Shown one piece after another: positions 25,882 through 35,455 of a stretch of 64,000 nt of DNA. Under the pieces are notes generated by a model. It did not search any database, was not told the DNA's origin, and saw only the letters and a list, made by a program, of their open reading frames with translations. Positions within the stretch are counted from its first letter, which is position 1. Every line of letters starts with the position of its first letter. A program made the translations under genes and the position numbers. This stretch comes from Flavobacteriaceae bacterium (GTDB taxonomy: Bacteria; Bacteroidota; Bacteroidia; Flavobacteriales; Flavobacteriaceae), in the NCBI GenBank assembly GCA_024640565.1, contig JAHEET010000005.1:1-64000 (forward strand), read 5' to 3'.

Positions 25882-28788
25882 ATGATTTCAAGTGCCACTT
25901 TAGAAAAACTACACCAATCGATTTCTGGCAGCGTTTTATTTGATGATTTACACAAAACCATCTATGCCACAGATGCTTCTGTATATCGCAAAATTCCAAC
26001 GGCAGTTGCATTTCCCAAAGATGAAAAAGATATAAAAACACTCATTGCCTTTGCAACCGAACATAAAACGACTTTGATTCCAAGAACGGCGGGAACCTCG
26101 TTGGCAGGACAATGTGTTGGAGATGGAATTGTCGTAGATGTTTCAAAACATTTTACAGCCATTTTAGAATTTGATGAATTGGCAAAAACGATTACAGTTC
26201 AACCTGGAATTGTACGAGACGAACTCAATCTTTTCTTAAAACCCTTTGGATTGTTTTTTGGTCCAAACACCTCAACATCCAACCGGTGTATGATTGGTGG
26301 AATGGTAGGAAACAACTCCTCAGGAAGTACCTCCATAAAGTATGGTGTAACACGCGATAAAGTATTGCAAATTGACAGCATTTTAAGTGATGGAACTACA
26401 GCAATATTTTCTGAAATTTCCTCGGCAGATTTCAACCAAAAAAAAGAAGAAAACACACTAGAAGGGAGTATTTATAAATCAATTTTTACAGAGCTTTCTT
26501 CCAAAGAAAACCAGCATGAAATCAAAACACAGTTTCCTAAGGAAACAATTCACCGAAGAAATACTGGGTATGCTGTTGACGAATTTTTAACTTCTGATTT
26601 ATTTGGCGGAAACGAGCCTACGATAAATGTTGCGAAATTTTTATCTGGAAGTGAAGGCACCTTGGCTTTTTCTACTGCCATTACCCTGCAATTAGACGTC
26701 TTACCTCCTGCCGAAAGCATTATGGTTACAGCTCATTTTACAAGCATCAATGAAAGTTTAATTGCTACCGTAACAGCCATGAACCACAATTTATACAATT
26801 GTGAATTAATGGACAAAACAATTTTAGATTGTACAAAGAGCAATCGTGAACAAGTTAAAAACAGGTTTTTCTTACAAGGAGATCCTGAAGCAGTATTGAT
26901 GCTAGAAGTTGCTGCAAATACACTTGAAGAAACAGAAGTATTGGCAGACAAGTTAATTGCCGATTTAAAAGAAAACAACTTTGGATACCACCATCCTAAA
27001 GTGTACGGAAAAGACATTGCCAAAGTACACCACTTAAGAAAAGCGGGCTTGGGCTTACTAGGCAATATGGTGGGAGATAAAAAAGCAGTAGCCTGTATTG
27101 AAGATACTGCGGTGGCATTGGAAGATTTGCCAACCTATATCGAAGAGTTTACGCAAATTATGGACAAATATCAACAAGAAGCGGTGTATTATGCACATGC
27201 TGGTGCTGGAGAATTGCATTTGCGTCCGATTTTAAATTTAAAGAAGAAAGAAGATGTTGTTTTGTTTCGAAAAATAACCACTGAAACGGCAGAGTTAGTA
27301 AAAAAATATAAGGGTTCCTTTAGTGGTGAACATGGTGACGGAATTGTTCGTGCAGAATTTATTCCACTTATGATTGGCGAACAAAATTATCAGTTGCTAA
27401 GACGGATCAAAAAAGCTTTTGACCCCAACAATATTTTCAATAAAGGAAAAATTACCGATGCGTTTTCTATGGATGAGAGTCTGCGGTATGAAATGGATAG
27501 GATTGAACCCCAAATTGAAACGCTTCAAGATTTTTCAGACAGTGAAGGGATTTTAAAGCTTGCTGAAAAGTGTAACGGTTCTGGTGATTGTAGAAAACCA
27601 GCTTCTGCTGGTGGCACCATGTGTCCAAGCTACAGAGCTACCAAAAACGAGAAAGACACCACCCGAGCTAGAGCGAACATGCTGCGGGAAGTATTGACTA
27701 ACAACGAGGCAAAAAACAAGTTTGATTCTACCGAATTAAAAGAAATATTTGACCTGTGTTTGAGCTGTAAGGCGTGTGCTTCTGAATGTCCAAGTAATGT
27801 TGATATTGCAACTTTGAAAGCAGAGTTCTTATACCAATACCAAGAAACGAATGGATATTCTTTTAGAAGTAAATTATTTGCAAACAATGTAAAGTACAAT
27901 AAACTGGGGAGTATTGCCCCTACGCTTACCAATGCGATTCTGAATACTCCATTTGCAAAAGCAGCTATGGGAGTAGCGCAACAAAGAAGTGTGCCAAAAT
28001 TGGCGCCAAAAACTTTAAAAAAATGGGTGCAAAAACAAGCCCAAACATCCCATGCCAAAACGGTCTATTTCTTTTGTGATGAGTTTACTAATTTTTATGA
28101 CGTAGAAATAGGGAAAGATGCCTTTTACCTATTTGATAAATTAGGCTATAACTTAAAATTGATCGCCCATGAAGAATCTGGAAGGAGTTTTATTTCGAAA
28201 GGTTTTTTAAAACAAGCAAAAGCAATTTGCAATTTGAATGTTGCCATTTTTAAAGACCTTATTAACGAAGAAACACCTTTAATAGGAATCGAACCTTCGG
28301 CTATTTTAACCTTTAGAGATGAGTACATTCGTTTGGCAGACGACCCTGTTTCGGCAGAAAAAATTGCTAAAAATGCATTTACTTTTGAAGAGTTTTTAGC
28401 AAAAGAATTTGAAAAGGGGGCAATCAATACAGACGTATTTACTTCTGCAACAAAACGCTTAAAAATTCATGGGCATTGCCATCAAAAGGCCTTGTCTGGT
28501 ACACATTCAAGTTTTCAAATATTAAACATTCCAAAAAATTACTCCGTAACCATTATGAATACCGGATGTTGTGGAATGGCAGGTTCGTTTGGGTATGAAA
28601 AGGAACATTATGCAATTTCAATGCAGGTTGGTGAAGACACTTTATTTCCAAAAGTAAGAAACACCCCCTTAGACACAGAAATTGTCGCGGCGGGTACCAG
28701 CTGTAGACATCAAATTTATGATGGAACAAAACGACTCGCTAAACACCCAATTAGTATTTTAAAAGAAGCATTAAACCCAAATTTATAG
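25882..28788 (+). CDS. FAD-linked oxidase and Fe-S oxidoreductase fusion (GlcD-GlpC/YdiJ type)
   Basis: 968 aa. N-terminal FAD-binding type 4 domain (about 30-250, PRTAGTSLAGQCVGDGIVVDVSKH), FAD oxidase C-terminal domain (about 280-530, ending DPNNIFNKGKI), a 4Fe-4S ferredoxin-like part (CNGSGDCRK...GGTMCPSY and CLSCKACASECPSNVD) and a CCG-type cysteine-rich domain (GHCHQKAL, NTGCCGMAGSFGYE). This layout is that of D-lactate/D-2-hydroxyacid dehydrogenases of the YdiJ/Dld family, which pass electrons to the quinone pool at the membrane. The exact 2-hydroxyacid cannot be told. Ends at a strong terminator shared with accA. Confidence 0.92.
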   Translation: MISSATLEKLHQSISGSVLFDDLHKTIYATDASVYRKIPTAVAFPKDEKDIKTLIAFATEHKTTLIPRTAGTSLAGQCVGDGIVVDVSKHFTAILEFDELAKTITVQPGIVRDELNLFLKPFGLFFGPNTSTSNRCMIGGMVGNNSSGSTSIKYGVTRDKVLQIDSILSDGTTAIFSEISSADFNQKKEENTLEGSIYKSIFTELSSKENQHEIKTQFPKETIHRRNTGYAVDEFLTSDLFGGNEPTINVAKFLSGSEGTLAFSTAITLQLDVLPPAESIMVTAHFTSINESLIATVTAMNHNLYNCELMDKTILDCTKSNREQVKNRFFLQGDPEAVLMLEVAANTLEETEVLADKLIADLKENNFGYHHPKVYGKDIAKVHHLRKAGLGLLGNMVGDKKAVACIEDTAVALEDLPTYIEEFTQIMDKYQQEAVYYAHAGAGELHLRPILNLKKKEDVVLFRKITTETAELVKKYKGSFSGEHGDGIVRAEFIPLMIGEQNYQLLRRIKKAFDPNNIFNKGKITDAFSMDESLRYEMDRIEPQIETLQDFSDSEGILKLAEKCNGSGDCRKPASAGGTMCPSYRATKNEKDTTRARANMLREVLTNNEAKNKFDSTELKEIFDLCLSCKACASECPSNVDIATLKAEFLYQYQETNGYSFRSKLFANNVKYNKLGSIAPTLTNAILNTPFAKAAMGVAQQRSVPKLAPKTLKKWVQKQAQTSHAKTVYFFCDEFTNFYDVEIGKDAFYLFDKLGYNLKLIAHEESGRSFISKGFLKQAKAICNLNVAIFKDLINEETPLIGIEPSAILTFRDEYIRLADDPVSAEKIAKNAFTFEEFLAKEFEKGAINTDVFTSATKRLKIHGHCHQKALSGTHSSFQILNIPKNYSVTIMNTGCCGMAGSFGYEKEHYAISMQVGEDTLFPKVRNTPLDTEIVAAGTSCRHQIYDGTKRLAKHPISILKEALNPNL

Positions 28789-28794
28789 CGCATA

Positions 28795-28824
28795 AAAAAA
28801 GCGAAGTACATACTTCGCTTTTTT
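28795..28824. terminator. Bidirectional intrinsic terminator
   Basis: AAAAAAGCGAAGTA / TACTTCGCTTTTTT, a 14-bp perfect inverted repeat with only CA between the arms, so the innermost pairs must open to form the loop. Lies between the convergent oxidoreductase and accA. Confidence 0.85.
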
Positions 28825-28841
28825 ATTATTGTTAGTAGGCT

Positions 28842-29795
28842 TTAGTTTTCATAAACACCCATCGTAGAATATTTATCCATTCTTTGGGCAACCAAATTTT
28901 CTTTGGTCAATTCTTTTAATTCATCAAATGCCTTCGTAATTTGTTCTTGTACTGCTAAAAAAGCTCCTTCTCTATCGTAATGAGCTCCTCCCAACGGTTC
29001 TTTGATAATACCATCAATTAACTTCAACTTTTTCATATCCGTTCCCGTCAATTTAAGCGCTGCTGCTGCCTGTTCTTTAAATTCCCAACTTCTCCACAAG
29101 ATGGAAGAACAAGACTCTGGTGAAATTACGGTATACCAAGTATTTTCCATCATATATACCTTGTCTCCAACACCAATTCCTAGAGCTCCACCGGAAGCTC
29201 CTTCACCAATCACGATGGTAATAATAGGGGTTTTTAAACGGGTCATTTCTAAAATATTTCTAGCAATTGCCTCTCCTTGACCACGTTCTTCTGCTTCCAG
29301 TCCTGGGTAGGCACCAGGGGTGTCTAATAAAGTAACTACAGGAATATTGAACTTCTCTGCCATTTTCATAAGTCGCAGCGCTTTTCGATATCCTTCTGGA
29401 TTTGCCATCCCAAAATTACGATATTGACGTGTTTTTGTATTGTACCCTTTTTGTTGCCCAATAAACATATAGGATTGGTCACCAATTTTACCCAGACCAC
29501 CAATCATCGCTTTGTCGTCCTTTACATTTCTATCGCCATGAAGCTCCATAAAAGTATCTCCACACAAGGCTTTGATATAATCTAAGGTATACGGTCTGTT
29601 TGGATGACGAGACAATTGGACACGCTGCCAAGGGCTCAGATTTTTGTAAATATCTTTCTTTGCTTTTACAAGCTTTTGTTCAATTTTTTTACACGTTGCA
29701 GTAACATCAACCTCGTTATCTGCACCAATTTCATGACATTTAACAAGTTGTTGTTCCAACTCTTTAATTGGCATTTCAAAATCTAAATATTCCAT
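28842..29795 (-). CDS. accA: Acetyl-CoA carboxylase carboxyltransferase subunit alpha
   Basis: 317 aa, standard length. AccA and AccD transfer the carboxyl group from biotin to acetyl-CoA in the first step of fatty acid synthesis. Typical blocks are [22 protein letters not shown], GDRAxx-like [35 protein letters not shown] and [16 protein letters not shown]. Last gene of a leftward series after the EamA transporter, with a 75-bp gap and its own TATGTTTG box, so it may be transcribed separately. accD is not in the window. Confidence 0.97.
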   Translation of the reverse strand: MEYLDFEMPIKELEQQLVKCHEIGADNEVDVTATCKKIEQKLVKAKKDIYKNLSPWQRVQLSRHPNRPYTLDYIKALCGDTFMELHGDRNVKDDKAMIGGLGKIGDQSYMFIGQQKGYNTKTRQYRNFGMANPEGYRKALRLMKMAEKFNIPVVTLLDTPGAYPGLEAEERGQGEAIARNILEMTRLKTPIITIVIGEGASGGALGIGVGDKVYMMENTWYTVISPESCSSILWRSWEFKEQAAAALKLTGTDMKKLKLIDGIIKEPLGGAHYDREGAFLAVQEQITKAFDELKELTKENLVAQRMDKYSTMGVYEN

Positions 29796-29830
29796 TTAGT
29801 AATTCTTTGGTTTGAGTTTGTTCTTAAGGA

Positions 29831-29838
29831 CAAACATA
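29831..29838 (-). promoter_or_regulatory. Putative -7 box of accA
   Basis: Minus strand TATGTTTG fits TAnnTTTG, 36 bp upstream of the accA start; no clear -33 TTG. Confidence 0.35.
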
Positions 29839-29870
29839 CTATAAAATTTACTTTTTAATGTAAATTAGGA

Positions 29871-30791
29871 TTAATTTTTGTCAATAGTTTTACGAGAAAA
29901 CTTCTTTTTCAATGTTGTTTTGTTCTTTAAAATTCCATTTAATAACACTACAAAAAGAACGACAAAGGCCCCATAATAAAATTCAGAATTCATTTTTTCT
30001 TTCTCTCCAAAAATAAACAACGCCAAGAGAATCGCATAAATGGGTTCTAAATTGATAGACAACATGACCGTATATGGCGAAAGATATTTCATTACTTCAA
30101 CGGAGACGATAAACGCATAAGCTGTACAAATGCTGCTTAAAATGAAAAGATATACCCAATCCAATTGTGGCAATTGAAAAAAGGCAACATTAAAACTGCC
30201 CAGATATAAAAGGTAGCCTGTAACAAATAGTACGCCAAATAAAAGTTGATACAATGAAATAACGTCTGCTTCATAGTCTTTAACGTACAATCCATTTAGA
30301 ACGGCAAAAAGGGCTCCTAAAAAGGAAGCAATGGACGCATAAATAACGCCTACTTTGTATTGGGCCACTTCAAAATTGTCAAAAATAATATAGAGTCCCA
30401 AAACAACCATCAAACCAAAAATTAATTCAATGGGCTTTATGCTTCTTTTAAAGAAAAAAGGCTCAATGAGCGCGGTAAAAAAAGCGCCTGTTCCCATGGT
30501 AACTAGTGCTACGGAAACATTGGAAATCTTGATAGCCTTGAAAAAGAAAATCCAATGCAATGCAATAATGATTCCGGTTAGCAAAAATTTTACAACGCCT
30601 TTGCGATCGAGCTTAAATGATTTTTTTTTCAATAAAAAATAAACAGCAATAATGAGTACTGCCAACCCCATACGAAACCAAACTAAAGGTACCGCTTCAA
30701 TGGTGATTAAAGCACCTAAAATTGCAGTAAACCCCCATATAAAAATAATGAAATGAAGCAGGGCATACTTTTTTAGTTTACTTTCTTGCAT
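29871..30791 (-). CDS. EamA-family (DMT) transporter
   Basis: 306 aa with about ten transmembrane helices in two repeated five-helix halves, as in the EamA/RhaT drug-metabolite transporter superfamily (WGFTAILGALI at the start; SLYQLLFGVLF and LEPIYAILLALFIFGEK in the second half). Inner-membrane exporter or importer of small metabolites; substrate unknown. The start overlaps the end of the LptF/G-type gene by 14 bp, indicating co-transcription. Confidence 0.9.
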   Translation of the reverse strand: MQESKLKKYALLHFIIFIWGFTAILGALITIEAVPLVWFRMGLAVLIIAVYFLLKKKSFKLDRKGVVKFLLTGIIIALHWIFFFKAIKISNVSVALVTMGTGAFFTALIEPFFFKRSIKPIELIFGLMVVLGLYIIFDNFEVAQYKVGVIYASIASFLGALFAVLNGLYVKDYEADVISLYQLLFGVLFVTGYLLYLGSFNVAFFQLPQLDWVYLFILSSICTAYAFIVSVEVMKYLSPYTVMLSINLEPIYAILLALFIFGEKEKMNSEFYYGAFVVLFVVLLNGILKNKTTLKKKFSRKTIDKN

Positions 30792-31860
30792 TGCGATATA
30801 AATAAAGAGCTAAACAACCAAAAATTATATTGGGTATCCAGACATATAAAAGAGAATTCACACCTGCTACGGCACCTAAAACCTCTGCAACTTTTAATAA
30901 AAAGACATACACAAACATTACCGAAATTCCGATGGCTAGGTTCACACCTGTTCCGCCTCTTTTCTTTCTAAACGCCAGGGCTACAGCAATAATTGTTAAA
31001 ATATAGGACGCAATTGGCAAACTGGTTCTTTTGTAATACTCAACATAGTACGCATTTAGATTTTTAATCCCCCTTTTTTTGGACAATGCAATAAAAGCAC
31101 TCAATTCATTGGAAGGCATTTCTTGAGACAATGCGGATTTATAAATGAGATCTTTGGGAGTAAATGCAAAAACTGTATCCAACCTTCGTGCTTGAGAAAT
31201 ACTGTCTTTATTGGGGTGAAGAATTCGCAACTTCCAATTTAGCAATGTAAAAGTACTGTCTGCTTCTTTCCAATTAATGTTGTCTGCGACAATTTTTGAC
31301 TTTAGCTTTAACCCATCATAGAGTTCTGATGAAAAATTAAATCCAGAATTGGATTTTGTGTCAAAATTTTGAATAAAAATATAGGTACTATCCGTCAGTT
31401 GCAAGCTAAAATTCTTTACATATTTTGCTTGGTAATCTTTTTGTTTCAAATAGGTGTTTTCAAACTTCTTTCTTTCTTTGCTACTACTTGGCACTACAAA
31501 ATGATTCATTAACAAAGCCATAATAGTAACCAAAGTAGCACCAATAAAATATGGATATAAGAATCGTGTGAAAGAAATTTTAGCATTGTTAATGGCAATA
31601 ATCTCTGTATTATTTGAGAGTTTTGATGTAAATAAAATTACAGCTATAAACAATGCCAAGGGCATAAAAGTATTGGCATAATAAATAATAAAATTGCTAT
31701 AGTACTCGTCTACGACTTGATAAAAAGAAAGATTATGATTGATAAATTTATCGATCTTTTCTGATATATCAATTGCAATAGCAATAGGGATCAAAATTAA
31801 TAAGGTAAAAAAGAAAGTTACCAAATAACGTTTTAATATGTACCAATCTAGAATCTTCAA
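30778..31860 (-). CDS. LptF/LptG-family LPS export permease
   Basis: 360 aa. N-terminus MKILDWYILKRYLVTFFFTLL, the usual start of YjgP/YjgQ permeases, three to four N-terminal helices, a periplasmic beta-jellyroll region (about 130-260) and three C-terminal helices. LptF and LptG sit with LptB in the ABC transporter that extracts lipopolysaccharide from the inner membrane. Flavobacteria usually carry two such genes apart from each other; which of the two this is cannot be decided. Between tgt (36-bp gap) and the EamA gene (14-bp overlap); tgt-lptF/G adjacency is common in Bacteroidota. Confidence 0.92.
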   Translation of the reverse strand: MKILDWYILKRYLVTFFFTLLILIPIAIAIDISEKIDKFINHNLSFYQVVDEYYSNFIIYYANTFMPLALFIAVILFTSKLSNNTEIIAINNAKISFTRFLYPYFIGATLVTIMALLMNHFVVPSSSKERKKFENTYLKQKDYQAKYVKNFSLQLTDSTYIFIQNFDTKSNSGFNFSSELYDGLKLKSKIVADNINWKEADSTFTLLNWKLRILHPNKDSISQARRLDTVFAFTPKDLIYKSALSQEMPSNELSAFIALSKKRGIKNLNAYYVEYYKRTSLPIASYILTIIAVALAFRKKRGGTGVNLAIGISVMFVYVFLLKVAEVLGAVAGVNSLLYVWIPNIIFGCLALYLYRNARK

Positions 31861-31896
31861 AAGTGCGCTTTATCGTGTTTGTGTTTTATGATGTAC

Positions 31897-33027
31897 TTAC
31901 AAACGTTTGTCCATTTGTTTGACCATCTTATCTTTCCATTCCCTAAAGTCTCCTGCTAAAATATGCTTTTTTGCCTCTCTTGTAAGCCATACATAAAAAC
32001 CTAGATTGTGAATCGAGGCAATTTGTTTTCCCAACATTTCTTTGGAAGCAAATAAATGACGTAAATAGGCTTTTGAATACATGGTATCTACACCTGTGAT
32101 TCCCATCGCATCAATTGGAGAAAAGTCATCTGCCCACTTTTTATTTTTGATATTGATACTTCCGTGAGCGGTAAACAACATGCCATTTCTAGCATTTCTT
32201 GTTGGCATCACACAATCAAACATATCAACTCCGAGGCCAATATTTTCTAAAATATTGATTGGAGTCCCTACTCCCATTAAATAGCGAGGTTTGTCTGCGG
32301 GTAAAATTTCGGTGACAATTTCTGTCATTGCATACAACTCTTCTGCAGGTTCTCCTACAGAAAGTCCTCCAATTGCATTTCCTTGTGCCCCCACATTGGC
32401 AATGTATTCTGCAGATTGTCTTCTCAAGTCTTTATAGGTACTTCCTTGTACAATTGGGAAGAAGGTTTGTTCATACCCGTACTTAAAGGGTAATTTCTCT
32501 AGGTGATTCATACAGCGATTCAACCATCGATGGGTCATGTGCATTGAGCGTTTTGCATAATTGTATTCACAGGGATAGGGGGTACATTCATCAAAAGCCA
32601 TAATAATATCAGCTCCAATAGTACGTTGAATTTCCATGACATTCTCAGGTGAAAAGAAATGCATTGAACCGTCAATATGACTTTTAAAATTTACACCTTC
32701 TTCTTTTATTTTTCTTCTTCCTGAAAGAGAATACACTTGATATCCACCCGAATCTGTTAGAATATTACGATCCCAATTCATAAATTTATGCAATCCACCC
32801 GCTTTTTCTAGAATATCAGTACCTGGGCGCAAGTATAAATGGTAGGTGTTTCCTAGGATAATATCTGGATTTATCTCTTTTTTGAGTTCTGTTTGGTGCA
32901 CTCCTTTAACAGTCCCAAGTGTACCAACAGGCATAAAAATTGGCGTTTCTATGGTTCCGTGATCGGTGGTAATCACTCCTGCTCTCGCCTTGCTTTTGGG
33001 GTCGGTTGTTTTTAAATCAAATTTCAT
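31897..33027 (-). CDS. tgt: tRNA-guanine transglycosylase (queuosine biosynthesis)
   Basis: 376 aa, normal length. Tgt swaps guanine 34 of certain tRNAs for the queuosine precursor preQ1. Active-site blocks are present: TDSGGYQVYSL with the catalytic Asp, GNAIGGLSVGE, and DMFDCVMPTRNARNG with the nucleophilic Asp. The odd point is the zinc site: where E. coli Tgt has CxCxxC before YSRAYL, this protein reads DAMGITGVDTMYSKAYL, so all three Cys are replaced (Gly, Thr, Asp), while the IHNL His remains. Downstream are lptF/G and the EamA gene; upstream, rluF after 60 bp. Confidence 0.96.
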   Translation of the reverse strand: MKFDLKTTDPKSKARAGVITTDHGTIETPIFMPVGTLGTVKGVHQTELKKEINPDIILGNTYHLYLRPGTDILEKAGGLHKFMNWDRNILTDSGGYQVYSLSGRRKIKEEGVNFKSHIDGSMHFFSPENVMEIQRTIGADIIMAFDECTPYPCEYNYAKRSMHMTHRWLNRCMNHLEKLPFKYGYEQTFFPIVQGSTYKDLRRQSAEYIANVGAQGNAIGGLSVGEPAEELYAMTEIVTEILPADKPRYLMGVGTPINILENIGLGVDMFDCVMPTRNARNGMLFTAHGSINIKNKKWADDFSPIDAMGITGVDTMYSKAYLRHLFASKEMLGKQIASIHNLGFYVWLTREAKKHILAGDFREWKDKMVKQMDKRL

Positions 33028-33032
33028 TGCGG

Positions 33033-33040
33033 CAAAGATA
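33033..33040 (-). promoter_or_regulatory. Putative -7 box of tgt
   Basis: Minus strand TATCTTTG, only 5 bp upstream of the tgt ATG, implying a nearly leaderless transcript. No -33 TTG seen at the usual distance. Confidence 0.35.
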
Positions 33041-33087
33041 CTATTATTTAAGAAGTGAATAATTAAAAGATTCTTAAAGGTTTCCCC

Positions 33088-33981
33088 TTAAAACCTGCGT
33101 TTCTTTTTGGATGAAAAACTAGTATTTGATTTTTTAGATTTTGATGAAGATTTTCTGAAACTTGCGCTTTTCTTATTAAAAACGTTTTTAGCCGGGGCAG
33201 CTCTTTTTTGGGAAGCAGTTTTTTTTACACGCTGTTTTTTCGGAGAGGCTTCTTCTGTCTTTGAAGAGGTCGAAATCATTTTGTTGATTTCCTGCATTTC
33301 TTCCTCCGTCAACGCTCTCCAATCCCCTGGTTGCAAATACCCCAAGGCTACATTCATAATTCGGGTACGTTTTAACTTCGTTACTTCATAACCTAAATAT
33401 TCACACATGCGTCGTATCTGACGATTGAGTCCCTGTGTTAAAACAATTTTAAACACTTTATCACTTACTTTTTCTACGAAACACTTTTTAGTAACAGCAC
33501 CTAAAATAGGAATTCCATTTCCCATTTTTTCAACAAAATCATCGGTAATTGACTTATTTACAGATACATAATACTCTTTCTCATGATTGTTTCCTGCACG
33601 TAAAATTTTATTGACAATATCTCCATCATTGGTTAAAAAAATTAACCCTTCCGAGGGTTTGTCTAATCTTCCAATTGGAAATAATCGATCTGGGTAATTA
33701 ATGTGTTGTATGATATTGTTTGGTTCTCGTTCATCCGTGGTTGAGACAATTCCAACAGGCTTATTGAGCGCTATGTATAAAGTAACATTTTGAGGTACTA
33801 CAAGACGACCGTCTAGTTTAACAACATCTCTCTTTGCAACCCTATTTCCTAATTGTGTTGGTTTTCCATTAATCGTAACCCTGCCTTCACTAATAAATTT
33901 TTCGGCCTCTCTTCGGGAACATATTCCGGAGGAGCTAATGTATTTATTTAAGTTTATTGATGCTTGTGTCTTAGAATCCAA
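33088..33981 (-). CDS. rluF: 23S rRNA pseudouridine synthase RluF-type
   Basis: 297 aa. S4 RNA-binding domain (about 10-65, [20 protein letters not shown]), then the RsuA/RluB/E/F catalytic domain with [17 protein letters not shown] (catalytic Asp in GRLDK) and the RluF-like [12 protein letters not shown] and [19 protein letters not shown] blocks. Isomerises U2604 (E. coli numbering) in 23S rRNA. From about residue 240 a Lys/Ser/Arg-rich tail with no fold is added, ending [17 protein letters not shown]; such tails are common in flavobacterial RNA-modification proteins and probably help RNA binding. Confidence 0.92.
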   Translation of the reverse strand: MDSKTQASINLNKYISSSGICSRREAEKFISEGRVTINGKPTQLGNRVAKRDVVKLDGRLVVPQNVTLYIALNKPVGIVSTTDEREPNNIIQHINYPDRLFPIGRLDKPSEGLIFLTNDGDIVNKILRAGNNHEKEYYVSVNKSITDDFVEKMGNGIPILGAVTKKCFVEKVSDKVFKIVLTQGLNRQIRRMCEYLGYEVTKLKRTRIMNVALGYLQPGDWRALTEEEMQEINKMISTSSKTEEASPKKQRVKKTASQKRAAPAKNVFNKKSASFRKSSSKSKKSNTSFSSKKKRRF

Positions 33982-33997
33982 TTGAGGTATGTTTTTG

Positions 33998-34025
33998 CAA
34001 AAGTAATTGAATCTTTACAATTCAA
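33998..34025 (-). promoter_or_regulatory. Putative promoter of rluF
   Basis: Minus strand TTG (34025-34023), 17-bp spacer, TACTTTTG (34005-33998). The spacer is a little short for the consensus. Confidence 0.35.
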
Positions 34026-34617
34026 TGGTTCTAAATGTTAAATTTATTCTAGGCGTATTCACCTTTTTTGTGGGTGGCAATCGATGCAACCAGTGTTTTT
34101 GTGTGGTATCTTTCATCACCAATAGACTGCCGTTTTCTAAGAACACATCTACTTTCTGCTTTGTCGCTTTGTGTTTGAAAGAAAATTTTCGCGCAGCACC
34201 AAGGGTTACAGAGGCAATTTCGCCGTTTTTTTTAAGCATTTTCTCATCGTCTGAATGCCAAGCCATTCCTTCTTCTCCAGTGTGGTACAAGTTCAATAGA
34301 CAAGAGTTGTAAGTGGCCTTGCTTTCCTTTTCAACAATCTTCTTCAGACGCAGTAGCTCTTCGGTAAATAGCATGGCAGTTTTGGCCACATTCGAATAGG
34401 TGTATGTAAATTCCGATTCTCCATACCATGCAACTTTTCGCTTTGTAACAATGTGCTTACCAAAAATAAAGGCTTCATCATTCTTCCATTGAATACGCTG
34501 CATAAAAGCCGCATAAAAAAAGGCACATTGTTGGCTGTTTAAAATTTGACCGTGGTAATTGGTAATTCCATCAAAAGGTAAAATGTTGTTTATAAGTGAA
34601 GTATTGAATAAATCCAT
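34015..34617 (-). CDS. AlkB-like Fe(II)/2-oxoglutarate DNA repair dioxygenase
   Basis: 200 aa. Iron ligands are His121 and Asp123 (MAWHSDDE) with His178 (HWLHRLPP), and 2-oxoglutarate-binding Arg residues lie in PRINLTFR (190-196). It removes alkyl groups from N1-adenine/N3-cytosine-type lesions by oxidative demethylation, or acts on related alkylated bases. The layout (short N-terminus, YNSCLLNLYHTGEEGMAWHSDDE) is that of the stand-alone ALKBH2/3-like bacterial AlkB. Divergent from the S24-type regulator with only 67 bp between the start codons, so shared control is likely. Confidence 0.93.
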   Translation of the reverse strand: MDLFNTSLINNILPFDGITNYHGQILNSQQCAFFYAAFMQRIQWKNDEAFIFGKHIVTKRKVAWYGESEFTYTYSNVAKTAMLFTEELLRLKKIVEKESKATYNSCLLNLYHTGEEGMAWHSDDEKMLKKNGEIASVTLGAARKFSFKHKATKQKVDVFLENGSLLVMKDTTQKHWLHRLPPTKKVNTPRINLTFRTIEL

Positions 34618-34625
34618 AAGGTGCT

Positions 34626-34633
34626 CAAAAATA
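34626..34633 (-). promoter_or_regulatory. Putative -7 box of alkB-like gene
   Basis: Minus strand TATTTTTG, 8 bp upstream of the ATG, inside the 67-bp divergent promoter region. Confidence 0.4.
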
Positions 34634-34669
34634 GTAAATAAAAAACTACAAAAAATAGTTTTTGAATCT

Positions 34670-34677
34670 TATATTTG
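34670..34677 (+). promoter_or_regulatory. -7 box of the S24-type regulator gene
   Basis: TATATTTG, a full TAnnTTTG match, ends 7 bp before the ATG at 34685; the transcript should be leaderless or nearly so. This supports 34685 over the upstream in-frame ATG at 34559, which lies inside alkB. Confidence 0.45.
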
Positions 34678-34684
34678 TAGTATT

Positions 34685-35452
34685 ATGAATTATATTTCAC
34701 AAAATATTCGCCATTTAAGAAAATTAAGAAAACTCACACAAGAAGAGTTTTCAAAAGAATTAAACATCACCAAATCTAGGATTGGTTCCTATGAGGAAAG
34801 ACGTTCTGAGCCTTCTATTGAAACTTTAATTGAACTATCTAACTTCTTTAAATTGCCAGTTGATGTATTGATCAAGAACAACTTGTCCTCCGCGACAGAG
34901 GCTTCTTTTATGGAAATCGGAAATCAACGCGTGTTGTTTCCTATTATGGTTGAAGCAGATGATGATCATCTAATTGAAGTGATTCCTGAAAAAGCCTCTG
35001 CAGGGTATTTACTTGGTTATAACGATCCGGAATATATTGAACAATTGCAGAAAATTAAATTGCCTTTTTTACCTACTGGAAAACACCGTGCTTTTCCGAT
35101 AAAAGGAGATTCTATGTTGCCAATGAAAGACGGTGCCTATGTAGTTGGCAAATTTGTAGATGACTTTAAAAATATAAAAAATGGGAGTTCTTATGTGGTT
35201 GTAACGGCCAATGATGGAATGACCTATAAGCGTATCTATGACAGGGTGGAGGAAAAAGGCGCCCTGCTCTTGTCTCCAGACAATACTTCCTATCAATCCT
35301 ACCATGTGCCCATTTCCGAGGTATTAGAGTTGTGGGAATTTACCTGTAGCATTAATACCCAAGAATATGACGAACGTGATTTAAAACTGAGCAGTATCAT
35401 TCAGATGTTCAATGATTTAAAAGTTGAATTAGAAACCTTTGTAAAAAACTAA
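34685..35452 (+). CDS. XRE-type HTH regulator with S24 (LexA/CI-like) self-cleavage domain
   Basis: 255 aa. N-terminal helix-turn-helix (about 5-62, LRKLRKLTQEEFSKELNITKSRIGSYEE), then a LexA/UmuD-type S24 domain: Ala106-Gly107 cleavage pair in KASAGYLLG, Ser143 in IKGDSMLPM and Lys182 in MTYKRIYDR. The Ser-Lys spacing (39) is close to LexA and UmuD (37). This predicts a repressor that cuts itself when activated by RecA-DNA filaments, or another signal-responsive CI-like repressor. Divergent from alkB and followed after 3 bp by a small unknown gene. Not a phage remnant as far as the neighbours show. Confidence 0.88.
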   Translation: MNYISQNIRHLRKLRKLTQEEFSKELNITKSRIGSYEERRSEPSIETLIELSNFFKLPVDVLIKNNLSSATEASFMEIGNQRVLFPIMVEADDDHLIEVIPEKASAGYLLGYNDPEYIEQLQKIKLPFLPTGKHRAFPIKGDSMLPMKDGAYVVGKFVDDFKNIKNGSSYVVVTANDGMTYKRIYDRVEEKGALLLSPDNTSYQSYHVPISEVLELWEFTCSINTQEYDERDLKLSSIIQMFNDLKVELETFVKN

Positions 35453-35455
35453 ACC

